A program made the position numbers and the translations under genes. A DNA stretch of 64,000 nucleotides from Antedon mediterranea (lineage: Eukaryota; Echinodermata; Crinoidea; Comatulida; Antedonidae). The notes beneath the pieces are model-generated. The model saw only the letters and a program-made list of their open reading frames with translations. It ran no database searches and was not told where the DNA came from. Of this stretch, positions 11,927 to 24,000 are shown piece after piece; the first letter of the stretch is position 1; each line of letters starts with the position of its first letter. The DNA lies in the NCBI RefSeq assembly GCF_964355755.1, contig NC_092672.1:36700501-36764500 (forward strand). Direction: 5' to 3'.

Positions 11927-12760
11927 ATGAATTCCATTGTCACTATGGATGCAGATCGTAATACAGAAGAGGCCAATATAACATCAGCCCTTTCCAGATG
12001 TGGCTATCCTAAGTGGTCATTCAACCAAGTAAAGAAAAAAATGAAAGAAAACAAAAAAGTAACATTCAAGAAGAAAGAAAACACCATGGAAAGCAAAGGA
12101 TTTGTAGTCGTCCCTTATGTAGCAGGACTTTCGGAGCGAGTTAGTAAAGTGTTTAGGGAGTTTGGCATCAACACAGCTATGAAACCCCACACTTCATTAC
12201 GCCAACTACTTGTCCACCCAAAAGACCAAGTTGACAAATTGAAAGTAAGTGGCTAATTGCATCTACGAAATCTCATGTTCTAATTGTGATCACACCTACA
12301 TTGGAGAAACGGGTCGTTGTTTTGGCACAAGGTTAAAAGAACATAGAAAAGAAACAGAAAAGATAACCCAACAGAGAAAGAACTTCACTCGTCAATCACA
12401 TAGAGAATCAAAACATGAACTGAGCAAATCAGCTATAGCAGATCATGCCGTCAAGTCATATCACATAATAGACTGGACACAACCTAAAATCATCGACAGG
12501 GAACCAGATACAAACAACCGACGCATCAGAGAAGCCATCTGGATCCGCAGACGAGGAAACCAAATCATCAACAGAGACGAGGGCACCCACCAACTCAGTC
12601 ACGTGTATGACCCTGTCATTAAACAGAATAGGCCCTCTAGAGGTCAGTCTGTTTGATGATAGTTCGTCATTATTTCTGAAGAAGCTGTCCGATCAGGACA
12701 GCGAAACTGTCAAGGTTAGTTTTTACTAATTATTGGTTTGGAAAAAAGAATATTTCCAAT
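11927..12760 (+). mobile_element. Penelope-like retroelement relic (RT end plus GIY-YIG endonuclease)
   Basis: Two overlapping open frames encode the C-terminal part of a Penelope-type protein. The first (11927-12256) has the linker block VVVPYVAGLSERVSKVF and TSLRQLLVHPKD found between reverse transcriptase and endonuclease. The second (about 12254-12656) has CIYEISCSNC then TYIGETGRCFGTRLKEHR, the GIY-YIG nuclease, and a C-terminal AIWIRRRGNQIINRDEG block. A frameshift near 12245-12256 separates them, and the reverse transcriptase core is missing, so this copy is 5' truncated and dead. A hammerhead-like motif follows the stop codon. Confidence 0.85.
12676..12715 (+). ncRNA. Hammerhead ribozyme-like motif of the Penelope element
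   Basis: CTGAAGA (12676-12682) fits the CUGANGA core. It is followed by a perfect 7-bp stem GCTGTCC/GGACAGC (12684-12690 with 12696-12702, loop of five), then GAAA (12703-12706) and CTGTC. This is the order core, stem II, GAAA, very short stem III seen in the hammerheads of Penelope-like elements. One extra A before the stem and an almost absent stem III make activity doubtful for this copy. Confidence 0.45.
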
Positions 12761-13215
12761 ATACTTATACCTACAAACCAGATGAACATTTTCAATTACA
12801 CATTAGTGAGTCTATATTCTCCCTGTATATTAGTCCTTGACTTGATTCTAACTTTGGACTTAAGGTGGTGTAAAGGATTTGTGAAAGAAGGGTGAAAGGT
12901 TTGAATATATCTAGAATAGCTGCAGGTGAAGATTTTTCGCGCCGTTTCGTTAGCCAGTTATATTCAAGAGAATGGAATCATTAGGAAACAGTTACCATGC
13001 GGTTTCATATTGTTTACTACTGATGAAAAAATGGGTATTTGGAAACTCAGACTGGGCATGTGCACACCCCAAAGCACGTCTGGGAAAAGAGAGCCTATGA
13101 AAACATCTGCTGACAAATATTGAGATGCATGTAGACGGTAGTTATCGTGAGATGAGCGGCATTTTTTGTAAGAAATGTTTCTTGTTTTATATTATATATA
13201 TATATCGGTATATTT

Positions 13216-13895
13216 TTATTCAAAATTCACATACAAATTACATACATGGCAGCACATGGCTGAATTGCATATGTATTACATTATAAAAACTATTTAAACT
13301 ATAATCACTATCAACAATACATACATATACCTGTCCCTGCCTATCAACCAAGCCCCTTATAAATGGCACAATTATAACAAAAAGTAGAGATGAGAATTAA
13401 AGAGATAACATGGCAGCAGCACGTTCATCTGATCTCTTTTCAGGAAAAAATGACCCTGGCTACAGACTGACTAATACAGTAAACATAGCTCTACTCACAA
13501 ATAGTGCACTATGTGAAACAGCAATCAGTAATATCTAATGTTGTAATGATATTAACATCTGCATGTTATGATACATACTTAATGTTAATACATAGTTAAT
13601 GTGAATGCTATTAATCCTTCAATGATCTATGGACATTTTTATACTTGACATCAGTTAACATTTCATCACATCATTAACGCCTAATGAGGTGTTACGACAT
13701 TCAATAAATCTTATCTTTTTAAAAAGATGCATCAATATTGTATATTGTTTGAAAAAATGGTAAAATGGAGTTTGTATCTTTAATATCTTGAAAAATTACT
13801 CAGATACTAAGTACTCCAATCAGCCTCTGTGTGGGTTTTTTTTTCAAAGCAGAGGGGAAGACCCAGTGGGAGTTTGTCCCTTCTTTTGTTGACAG
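13216..13895 (-). other. Candidate ATP7 terminal exon and 3' UTR
   Basis: On the minus strand an acceptor-like TTTTAG ends at about 13896. The following bases continue the split codon from exon 18 and read FCQQKKGQTPTGSSPLL followed by a stop at about 13844-13846, which would give a short tail ending in a dileucine. An AATAAA lies on the minus strand at about 13216-13221. The polypyrimidine tract is weak and the tail does not clearly match the family's conserved tail, so this is only a candidate. Confidence 0.2.
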
Positions 13896-14318
13896 CTAAA
13901 ATGAATGTATTATCTCTTGATATCTATTTTTGACAGACTATTAATATCATTTTAGTGCTATCCATAAATGCATTATGGTTCTTCAAATCATAATTAGACT
14001 TGCTCCAGTCAAATAATAATAATATTAATAATTCATTTTTATACACTGTAGCGCATAAAAGCAAACTCTCAATGATCTGCACATTATTATTTTGGTCATT
14101 TTTTGGATTGGTCAAAATATATCAAGTAAAAATGACAATTTAAATAACCTGTTTATGCTGTGAAGACTTTATTGTGCCTATCAGCAAAATCTCCTATCAT
14201 AAAACTTTTATATTAAACCAAACGAGCCAACACGGATCACAAGAATCACAAACAAGGAAACTAGTATTTGTTATAACATTAAAAACATATATATAACACA
14301 ATAAAAGTAAGCATCTAC

Positions 14319-15069
14319 TTACAACTTGAGCATCAGAGAAGACATTACGACAGACACAGATGATGTTGCCATGGCAGCCGATGCCATCCAAGGTTGAAGG
14401 AGGACTCCAAATGTAGCTAAAGCACCTGTAATAGAAATAAAAAATGTATTATAAAATTTATACAAATTTATAAGTAATTTGTCCTTACATTTGATATTTT
14501 ACAAAATATTTCCCAATATCAATTTTAAAAAAATGTATTAATTTATATTCAAATATGGTGTATGTAATTTGAATTCTTTGTTTGCGGAATTTTCTATAAA
14601 TGCGACATTTATTTCTATTGAATACATTAAAATGACATATGTTTTACATTGAGCCATCTACAATGTATCCATTAAAACATTGATAAAAAAGTACTGGTAT
14701 TGTTAGTTTTGGGGAATTATATTTTACCTGACTGCGTTTTTTGTACATTTGTACATATACAACTTTTTTTTTTTTTTTAATTTGATGTAGGCCTTTATAT
14801 TATTTCTGCAAATCAGCTATTTAGGCTGCAATAATCATAATGCATGTATTTACCGATTTATATGTTAAATAAATATATCAAAATATATATATATTATATT
14901 AAATAAATGGGTGGGGACATTTTAAAGAGTACACAATAGTATGGAACATACCTGCAGCTATTGGTATTCCAAGTCCATTGAAAATACAAGCAAAGAAGAA
15001 GTTGATGTAAATGCGTCTAACAGTGTGCTTTGATAGGTCAATGGCAGCGGCAACATCCAACAGATTGTT
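14319..15069 (-). CDS. ATP7: ATP7 exons 17-18: last two membrane helices, C-terminal tail unresolved
   Basis: Exon 17 (15069-14952) has [15 protein letters not shown] and NGLGIPIAA. Exon 18 (14425-14323) has [19 protein letters not shown] and ends MLK plus two bases of a split codon at a good GTAAGT donor (14322). Without splicing the frame ends after one more residue at a TAA (14321-14319). Family members carry 60-100 further residues with a trafficking dileucine, so the spliced reading is more likely and a final exon should lie at lower coordinates. I could not identify it with confidence; see the candidate at 13844-13895. Confidence 0.85.
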
Positions 15070-18000
15070 CTGTAACAGTTAAATGTATTCAATTTAAATG
15101 TTTACGATCACTGTACAAAATGATTTATCAATTATAATCACTGAAAAGTGAAAAGTAGAAACCTGCTCATGACATACGTTCCTTATTCTGAGGATATCAC
15201 TATAAAAAAGACCCATTGATACAATAGAACCAATCATTTGTAACAAACTTATTCAGGGCCATGAAACCGCTATTTAAAATGAACAAAGTGCAATATTATG
15301 TTTAACACTAAGGCCAACCTATTCTAGGAATATCACTATCAAAACACATTTATAAAATTACTGAAAAGTGACATATAAAGATATCTTGTATTTTCTCCCG
15401 TAAGAAATTTTACAACAATGTTGGCAGCTGTAATTATCTCTTAATTATCTAATTATAAAAAAAAAATTAAAAAGAAAGATATTATGAAACCCAGAAATGT
15501 AGAAATTAAACATGCTTTAATAGAATGTACTGGAATGTACTATGTTTAATTAATTTTATGTAACATGAGTATAAGTTAGTTAATAAACTTGTAATGTAAC
15601 ATGCGAACTTGACATGAACGAGATAAACATACATTAAGTGCATTCAGATGAGTATACAACATTGTAGTAATATGCCAATTACTTTGAATGTACAGTAAAT
15701 TAACATTTTATGTTAATCACCCAAATTATCAAAGTTAAGAATGAATGAGTGAGCCAAAACATATCATACATAGAGGGCAGTAGACATGCTTTGGCTTAAA
15801 ATTTTAATGGTAACATATTACTTTGCTTTTACTTTAGACCAAAGAACTTATAACACAAGAATCTCCTGTTCGTCCGAAGCGCGTAACAATTTCGAAAGGC
15901 ATTGTGGGATAGAATAGAGCTATGGGTGGCGCCATTGTGAGCCATGGAGTAGGGCGCCTGCATCAAATTAGAAAGTCAAAATCATAGAGGGGATCTGCTA
16001 ATGGTCTAGGGGGGTAGAGTAATTGACTGAGGAGTAGGGCGCCCGCATCAAATTAGAAAGTCAAAATCATAGAGGGGATCTGCTAATACTCTAGGGGGGT
16101 AGAGTAATTGACTTCCTAGTTTGGAGGGGGCGCTGCTCCATGCTGTGAAATGGCGTCGCCCAGTTTGACCTTTTAACCCTGTACTTCCGATACTTTGTTT
16201 TGAATGCAAATTGAAGAACAGGAGATTCTTGTGTTATAAGTTCTTTGTTTAGACACAAATTGTTTGTGACCGAGAAAATAAAACTATTTGTAAAGAAATA
16301 TTTGGACACTTGAATAAAATTATTACCTTAATCAAGACAATGTCGCCAGCGTCCACTGCAACATCCGTGCCCGTTCCTATGGCGATCCCTACGTCAGCCT
16401 GGACCAATGCCGGTGAGTCGTTGACCCCATCACCAACCATAGCAACATGTTTACCTTTCGACTGGATCTCTTTCACTTTATCAACTTTATTATGAGGTAG
16501 CACCTCAGCGAATACTTGGGTGATTCCAACCTTTGAAAAAAAGTAATATTTCAATACAAGGAAACTGTATAACATATTGGCAATTAGGAAAAAAGATAAT
16601 TAAAGCTCTGTCTACACTTTCAAAATGTGATGTGAAAAAATGTGATGTGCCCGTATATGGACAGGATGATGTCATATTACAACTATATTTGGGCATATCA
16701 GTATCATATTTTGGCATATCACTACCATATTTGGGCATATCACTACCATATTTGTACACATCACACTTTTTTTTGTCAAAGTTTGATAGTGTAGACCGAG
16801 CTTAATAGACATGATGTCATATCACTACCATATTTGGTTATATCGCTACCATATTTGGGCACATCATGATAGTGTAGTCAGAGCTTTAGAATTTGTTGAT
16901 GAACCGTTACCTGTTTGGCAATGTTGTCAGCAGTACGTCTGTTGTCACCTGTTAATAGTATGACATCCATTCCCATGTTCTTCAAGATGTGCACTGTATG
17001 TGCTGCTTCTTCCTTGACTGAATCAGCCACACTCAGCATACCGGCAATGACGCCTATAAAAAATGTCAATTTATTAAAGATGTATTGTCCCCCAAAAACA
17101 TAACAAATGAAGATTGATAAAGACTTTGAATAGGTCATTTTGTAGTTTTAATAAAGTTAATAACTTTTGTAAAACAAAAATAATTACTTCACTTATAAAA
17201 AGACAAAAGTAACGATTAATTTTAACCAAAAGCCATTGTCTGACAGATAATTTAGGTTTTTTTTTTTTAAATTACATTTTTTTTCATCTAGTTTTCGGTG
17301 AATAACTATTATGCGACATTAAAACTGCATATTCAATAAAGAAATGGTTAAAACAATTTTTAGGCGGACAATATATCTTTAAAAGCAACAGGTTACAATA
17401 TACAGGGATTCTATGCAAGTTATTAAAGAAAAGGGCATGTAAACACAATTAAAAGAAAGTTTATGTACGAACCATTGACAGCTACCAAGACGGCTGTTTG
17501 ACCTTTGTTCTCATGGTCTGACATGACACTGTTGATGTCATCCGTCACTGTCAGTCTGTTTTGTTTCATCCATTCTCGGTTTCCAATCAATACATCATAG
17601 ATTTTGTTAGCATTATTGTCTGAAAGTAAATTATTCAACTAAAGCTCTGTCCACACTATCAAACTTTATGTGAAAAAAAAAATGTGAGGTGGCCATATCG
17701 ACATGATGATGTCATATCACTACCATATTTAAGCATATCACTACCATATTTAAGCATATCACTACCATATTTGGGCACATCACACTTTTTTTGTCAGACT
17801 CATTTGATAGTGTAGACAGAGCTTTAAGATAAATATACTATATACTAGATAGTTTATAATAGATATATTTATCATTTAATATGTAGAAATACTGGTTTGT
17901 AAGGTGTATTATATAAAATTTAAAAAAACATACCATCTTTAATCTGGCCTTCATCATCGGTTATATCGGCTTCCTCTCTGGCAATGTTAGCGTTATTATC

Positions 18001-21000
18001 ATCTTCGGTTTTTTTGATCATCATTGAACTGATGTTTGTTACTTGGCATTGGAGGCCGTAGCCTGGTTCGGCTTGGAACTTGGAACACTTACCCAACGAT
18101 TCGGTCATCAATATCTAAGGTTAAACAATTAAAACAATATTACTATCATCTATAAATTAATCTCCTTACAAGTACAAACACCAGGGCGTCAATAATTACC
18201 TCTTTGGCATGTTTTACAATAGCAACTCCAATGGGGTGCTCACTGCTTGCTTCAGCTGTCCCTGCTACAGCTATCAACTCATTCAAAGTCACAGAGTCTG
18301 TAAACTTATTAACTTTCCTTACGACAGGAACGCCATGTGTAATGGTACCGGTCTTGTCAAATATCACAGTCTCCAACTAAATGAAAAAATGTAGCGTCAA
18401 AATATTGCATATAAAAATTAATTTAATTTTAAAAACAGTACCAAAAACTCCAAATGAATTTTAATATTTTATAAAATGTTAATAAAAGTCACCTTATGTG
18501 CCATCTCCAGTGGTTCTCCGCCTTTAATCAAAATACCATTTTGAGCACCTACACCGGTTCCAACCATTACAGCTGTAGGGGTGGCCAGTCCAAGAGCACA
18601 TGGGCAGGCAATGGCCATCACAGAAATTGCTACTCGGAATGCAAATTGTAGAATTACTTCGGTTTCATTGATGTCATGTCCTTCGGTCTGACAAAGAAAG
18701 AAATTTAATGCAAGTATTATATTATTTTGATCCATTGCTGGTTCCTCTCCTGGCAATAATTAAAGATATATTTTCCCCCTAAATATTGTTGATGTTGTTG
18801 AATATGCCATTTTATTGTAAAATAATAATTATTCACTTTGACCAAAAAAACTGGATCGGAAAAAAAAAATTATTTTCCTGAAAAAAATGTAAAAAGCAAA
18901 ACATTGTCTGGCAGAAAATAGTTTTTGGTAAAATTTACCGTTTTTTTGTCTTTTTATAAGATAAATCATTATTTTTGTTTCTACAGAAGTGAATAATTAA
19001 AATCAAAGTCCAATGTTACCTTTTCATATGTTGGTATCTTAGTGATATCAACATAGCCAATGATAATCCAGGTGACAAGAGTAATGACACTCAAACAAAC
19101 AATCCCTGGTACGAACACACCTGATATCTTGTCCGCAAACTGTTGAATCGGTGCCTACAAAAATGAAACATGGTGTAAAAAAAGTGGCTGTTTATAGAAT
19201 AGATTAATAAAATAATACATATAAAATAAGTCTCTCTTTCTTCAGCCCATATCATCCCACTGCTGGTAGCAAATCTTGGCCATGCTTTGGTACAGGTCTG
19301 TCTAATAAGCTCATCTCTCCATCTTGAATAAAATAACAATTACCTTTGAAGTCTGTGCATCTTGGACAAGTTTTACAATCTGTGCTAAGGTCGTATCCGT
19401 GCCAACATGGGTCGCTTCTATCAACAGTGTTCCATTTTGATTGATAGATCCACCAATCACAATGTTTCCTAGTGGTTAAACGCATAATAGGTAAATTAAT
19501 AAAATTGTTCTTTTAAATTTTATATTAACTTGCCTTAAAGCTGTATTGTCCCCCTGAAAAAATAATTCTTAAAAAAGTTTGGTTGAATATGCCATTTTGA
19601 TGTCACGTAATAGTTATCCACTTTGACCAAAAACTGGATCAAAAAAAAAATATTTACCTGAAAAAATGCAATTTAAAGAAAAAAATAGTCAAATTGGCTG
19701 CCAGCCAATGGGTTTTTGGTTGAATTTAACTATTTATTTTGTTATTTTATTGGTAAAAACTAATTAATCTTTATTTTTCATGTTTTTGGGGTACAATATA
19801 TCTTTAAGATTCAGAGCATAAGTAACTGAAATCAAACAATACCTGGTTTTTTAACAACCGGCATAGATTCTCCAGTAATCAAAGCTTCATCTGCTGAAGA
19901 AATTCCATCAATGACTTTTCCATCCACTGGCATCTTGGCACCAGGAACTACCTTCAGGATATCATGGGTCTGGACAAGTTCTATGTTGATCTCCTTTTCC
20001 ACAAGAATTTGGTGGTTTTTTCCGAGAGTGACCAGGATTGCCTCGGTTGCTTGCATTGTCATGAGCTTGGATAGAGCATCAGATGTTTTAGCCTGTCAAA
20101 ATAAAGAAACTCTTTTACATATCATAAAATTGAAAGAATGAATATTGTGAAAACCAAAACAGGTGAAATTCAATTTCAACTACAATATATTTACTGCTGT
20201 ACATGTTCTATTCAGGTAAACTAGAGTCCCTCCTTTGAGAAAATTATTCCCATAAAATTAATATTGGCAAATATGTTTTAACACTATGGCCAACTCCTTA
20301 TAAGACTCTCCTATTAAAGAGACACTTTGATCGGTCCTAAAGCTCTGCCTACACTTCAAAATTATGATAATCCAAATCTGGTAGTAATATCCCCAAATAT
20401 GGTAGTGATATGACATCATCATGTCCATATATGGGCACATTTTTTTGTCACATAAAGTTTGATAGTGTAGACAGAGTTATAAGGTGATTGTAAATGTTCA
20501 TCTGGTTTGTAATTACTATTGGTTTGATAAAAATAATTAGTTACACAGAGCTATAAGGTGTCCCCTTAATAGAGGTCTACTATATTGCATATTTGAATCA
20601 TGGAACACTCTTCCGATTAACATCAGGAAATCAAAATCTACAGACTTGTTTAAAGGCATCCGAAATCATATTTATTCCAACAAATTTATGAGTGCCAGCG
20701 GTTCTGGCATTCCTAACATGATATTTTTTTAGAAAGAATTTGGCGCATTAAAAATATGAATTGATTGATTGATTGATGATAAAGCCAATCAAACAATAAA
20801 GAATGACTTGTCTTGTAGTAAAGCAATTTTACCTTTGCAATATGCTCTAACCATCTACCAAGAGAAATAAACACCAATAGCATTGGAGGGGTGTCAAAGA
20901 ACACCATAGGGCTATCGTCCTTCTTCATAATCATGGCCACCGCCACAGCTATGACAGAGTAGGCATAGGCTATGGTAGTCGCAAGCATGATGAGCACGTC

Positions 21001-24000
21001 CATGTTGGCTACACCATGTTTAATGGACTTGTAGGCTTGCACGTAGAAATGACGTCCAGAAACAAACTTTAGAGACAAAAATATTCTATTAATAAAAGTT
21101 TAGTTTATTGTGTGTTAAGATCTGTCAACACTGTCAAACTAATTTGACAAATATGGTAGTGATATGACATCACATCATATTATTTCTGTCACTTAAAGTT
21201 TGATAGTGTAGACAGAGCATTAGATAGGCATCAAAATGGTTTAAAGTTAATTGAGGAAAGGGGCATAATAGCAGTAATCTCTTTTTTTACAAAAACTAAT
21301 TTTTACTTGGCCTTGAAGATTATAGTACACATGCACAATTTTTCCAGTTTTTCTAGGAAAGCCTCAAAGACATCAATCGATGTAACTCAATTACATCAAT
21401 CACCGATTTATTGCCAAAATTTCCCATTACAGATACAGTAATTGATAAATGTTGTATATTGGCAAGTTCCAATAAATACAAAGGTTAAAATAAATAATGC
21501 TTTCATTAATTTAAATTATCGCAACTTCTTGTCTATTTTAATTTATGTACCGCGCATTTAGAGCTTCCTTATATGCACTATGTACGAATGAACTATTATT
21601 ACTGTATTATGTAACAACTTCTTCCTAATTAATACAAATATTAGTGGAGTTGTGGCTTGGTGGTTATGATGCTTGGCTACCACTCCAAGGGTCCTGGGTT
21701 CAAGTCCTGTCACATGTCAGAATTTTTTCTAAGGACCAAATTACTCCACTCCCAAAGACTTGTAATAAGACTTTGTTTATGTAGAGCATCTTGTGTATAT
21801 GTTTGTCTTGTGAACCTCTGAGGGTCCCTAATGATCAGCAATAGCTGGATGGATCACCCTCATTAAATATGGTGTTAAAAAAAAAAAAATTAAAAAAAAA
21901 ATAAAAATTAAAAAAAAATAAATAAATAAAATATAATAGACAATATATACATATATATATATAGATAAATAACCTCTCTTAAATAAAAACATTTACCTGA
22001 ACCATTGTGGCGCAGATGAACAAGAGAAGGTTCTCCAGCGACAAGCCAGGACAAATCATCTTGTGATTCTTAGTAACCATAAAGTAAATCATGATGGCCA
22101 TCACTGGAATGCCAAATATGAGGGAAAACAAAAACGTGTTTCGCCATTTTCGAATCGTCTTTTTATGCTGTAGCGCCACCGCAACTTGGTTTGTGTCCGT
22201 TGATAATTCGCAGTCAAAACCAGCATCCTAAAATTAAGACATTTTATATAAACAATATATTTCTACCACATACAAAAAGAAATTTATATTCATTATTTTA
22301 TGAGAGTAAAAGTCACACAAAGCATAATTTAGTGAGTGGCCGAGCGGCTAAGACAGTGGAACTGTAATTACGTAGCCATAACATCGACAAGGGTTCGAGA
22401 CTCACTCGCTCCATGGTTCTGGTTGAATAGAACAAGTCTCTCGCATAAGGACTATAAACTGTAGCTCCAGTGTACACATCTAACTCATGTGCACTTTAAA
22501 GAACCTAGTACATCTTTCAAGATGAGTAGGGGGTTACCCTGGTGTATTAGTACATCACAGCTACTGGTCATAACTGGGCCCTCTGAGAGACCAGTCTTTG
22601 ACTGAAGGGGCCACCCAGTAAATATTAATAATAATAATTAATAAAATTTAGGGGTTTCCCCTGGTGAATCTAGGGGGCAACACTTGCAAAATATGGGAAA
22701 TTGGGTTAAGGTTAACACTTTTACAATTTTTAGGACCTGCCACTGATAAGGTTTCAAAAGGTTAGGGTAGCTAAAAATGATTTTCAAGCAGTATCCTATA
22801 ATAGTTCTAAGTGAGCATTAAGTTTGGCAGAAGGTCTTAAACTCTTGCGGAAAAAAATTCAGAGAAAAAATAAAAAATAATTAAGTACCTCAATTGCTTC
22901 CATGATTGTCCTTGCTCCGATAATGTTTGAATGATATTTGAAGTGACCTTGGCTCGTTGACAAGGCAACAGAAGCAGAGATGACCCCATCCAGATTCTTT
23001 ACCAATCCTTCAATCGTGGCAACGCAAGAAGCACATGTCATTCCAGATATCTAATCATAATAATACATTTTTTTTTAAATTAAAAATGAAGACAAACTAA
23101 GAATAACAAATATTAAAGCTGACAAGAACCATGACAAAAACATGAAAAAATGAAGATTAATTAAAACAGACCTGAATAGGTTACTTTGTAATTTTAATCA
23201 AGTTAATCACTTCCGTAGAAAAAAAAAAAAAAAAATATTTTCACTTATAAAATGACAAAATAAATGGTTAAATTCAACCAAAAAACCAATTGGCTGGCAT
23301 CCAATTTTACTGTATTTTGCTTTAAATTAAAGTTTTTTTCAGGTAAATACTTTTTTTTTCAAATCTAATTTTTGGTCAAAGTGGATAACTATTAGGTGAC
23401 AATAAAATGGCATATTCAACAGCATAATTTTTAAGAAAATTATTTTTTCAGGGGCCAATATATCTATCTTGATTTGACCAAAAGGACTGATACAAACGGA
23501 TACATACCACAAGATCCAACTTCTCGTCTCCACTGCCAGAATCAACATCCTGGATATCCGCTTCAAAACCCATGTCATCCACCACCTCTTTGATGCTTTC
23601 AGGGGTCATCTCATCTGGATCGTACACCACATCTGCTCTTTCTGCCATCAGAGCCACGATGGCTGAGAAGATACCTGCAATACAATGTTATTAAATGTTA
23701 CTTTTTGTGAAGAATGATCTCATCTCTCATAACATGGACAATTTACACAAACGAGCAGTAATGGTAAGCGAAAAAAACTGTGCAGCTTGTCCCACGTAGA
23801 ATATGTATCTATCCTGAGCAAAAACCGCCATTCTGCTCGCGTTGTATGTAAATGGTAATAAGGAATATTATATTATTATCTATTATTATTACAGATACCG
23901 CTCGTCTGTGTAATTTGGCCTTAAAAAGGACAATTGCTGAGATGTAATTATACTTTATGCTATTAGCATGTTTAAGATGTACTTAGTATACAATTACTTC

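Noticed and set aside
16310-17103. Plus-strand open frames opposite ATP7 exons
   Set aside because: Antisense shadows of the conserved catalytic exons.
22331-22410. Possible tRNA-Leu/Ser gene
   Set aside because: A and B boxes are present, but the cloverleaf is imperfect, a conserved 200-bp body follows and a second copy lies at 40105; a SINE.
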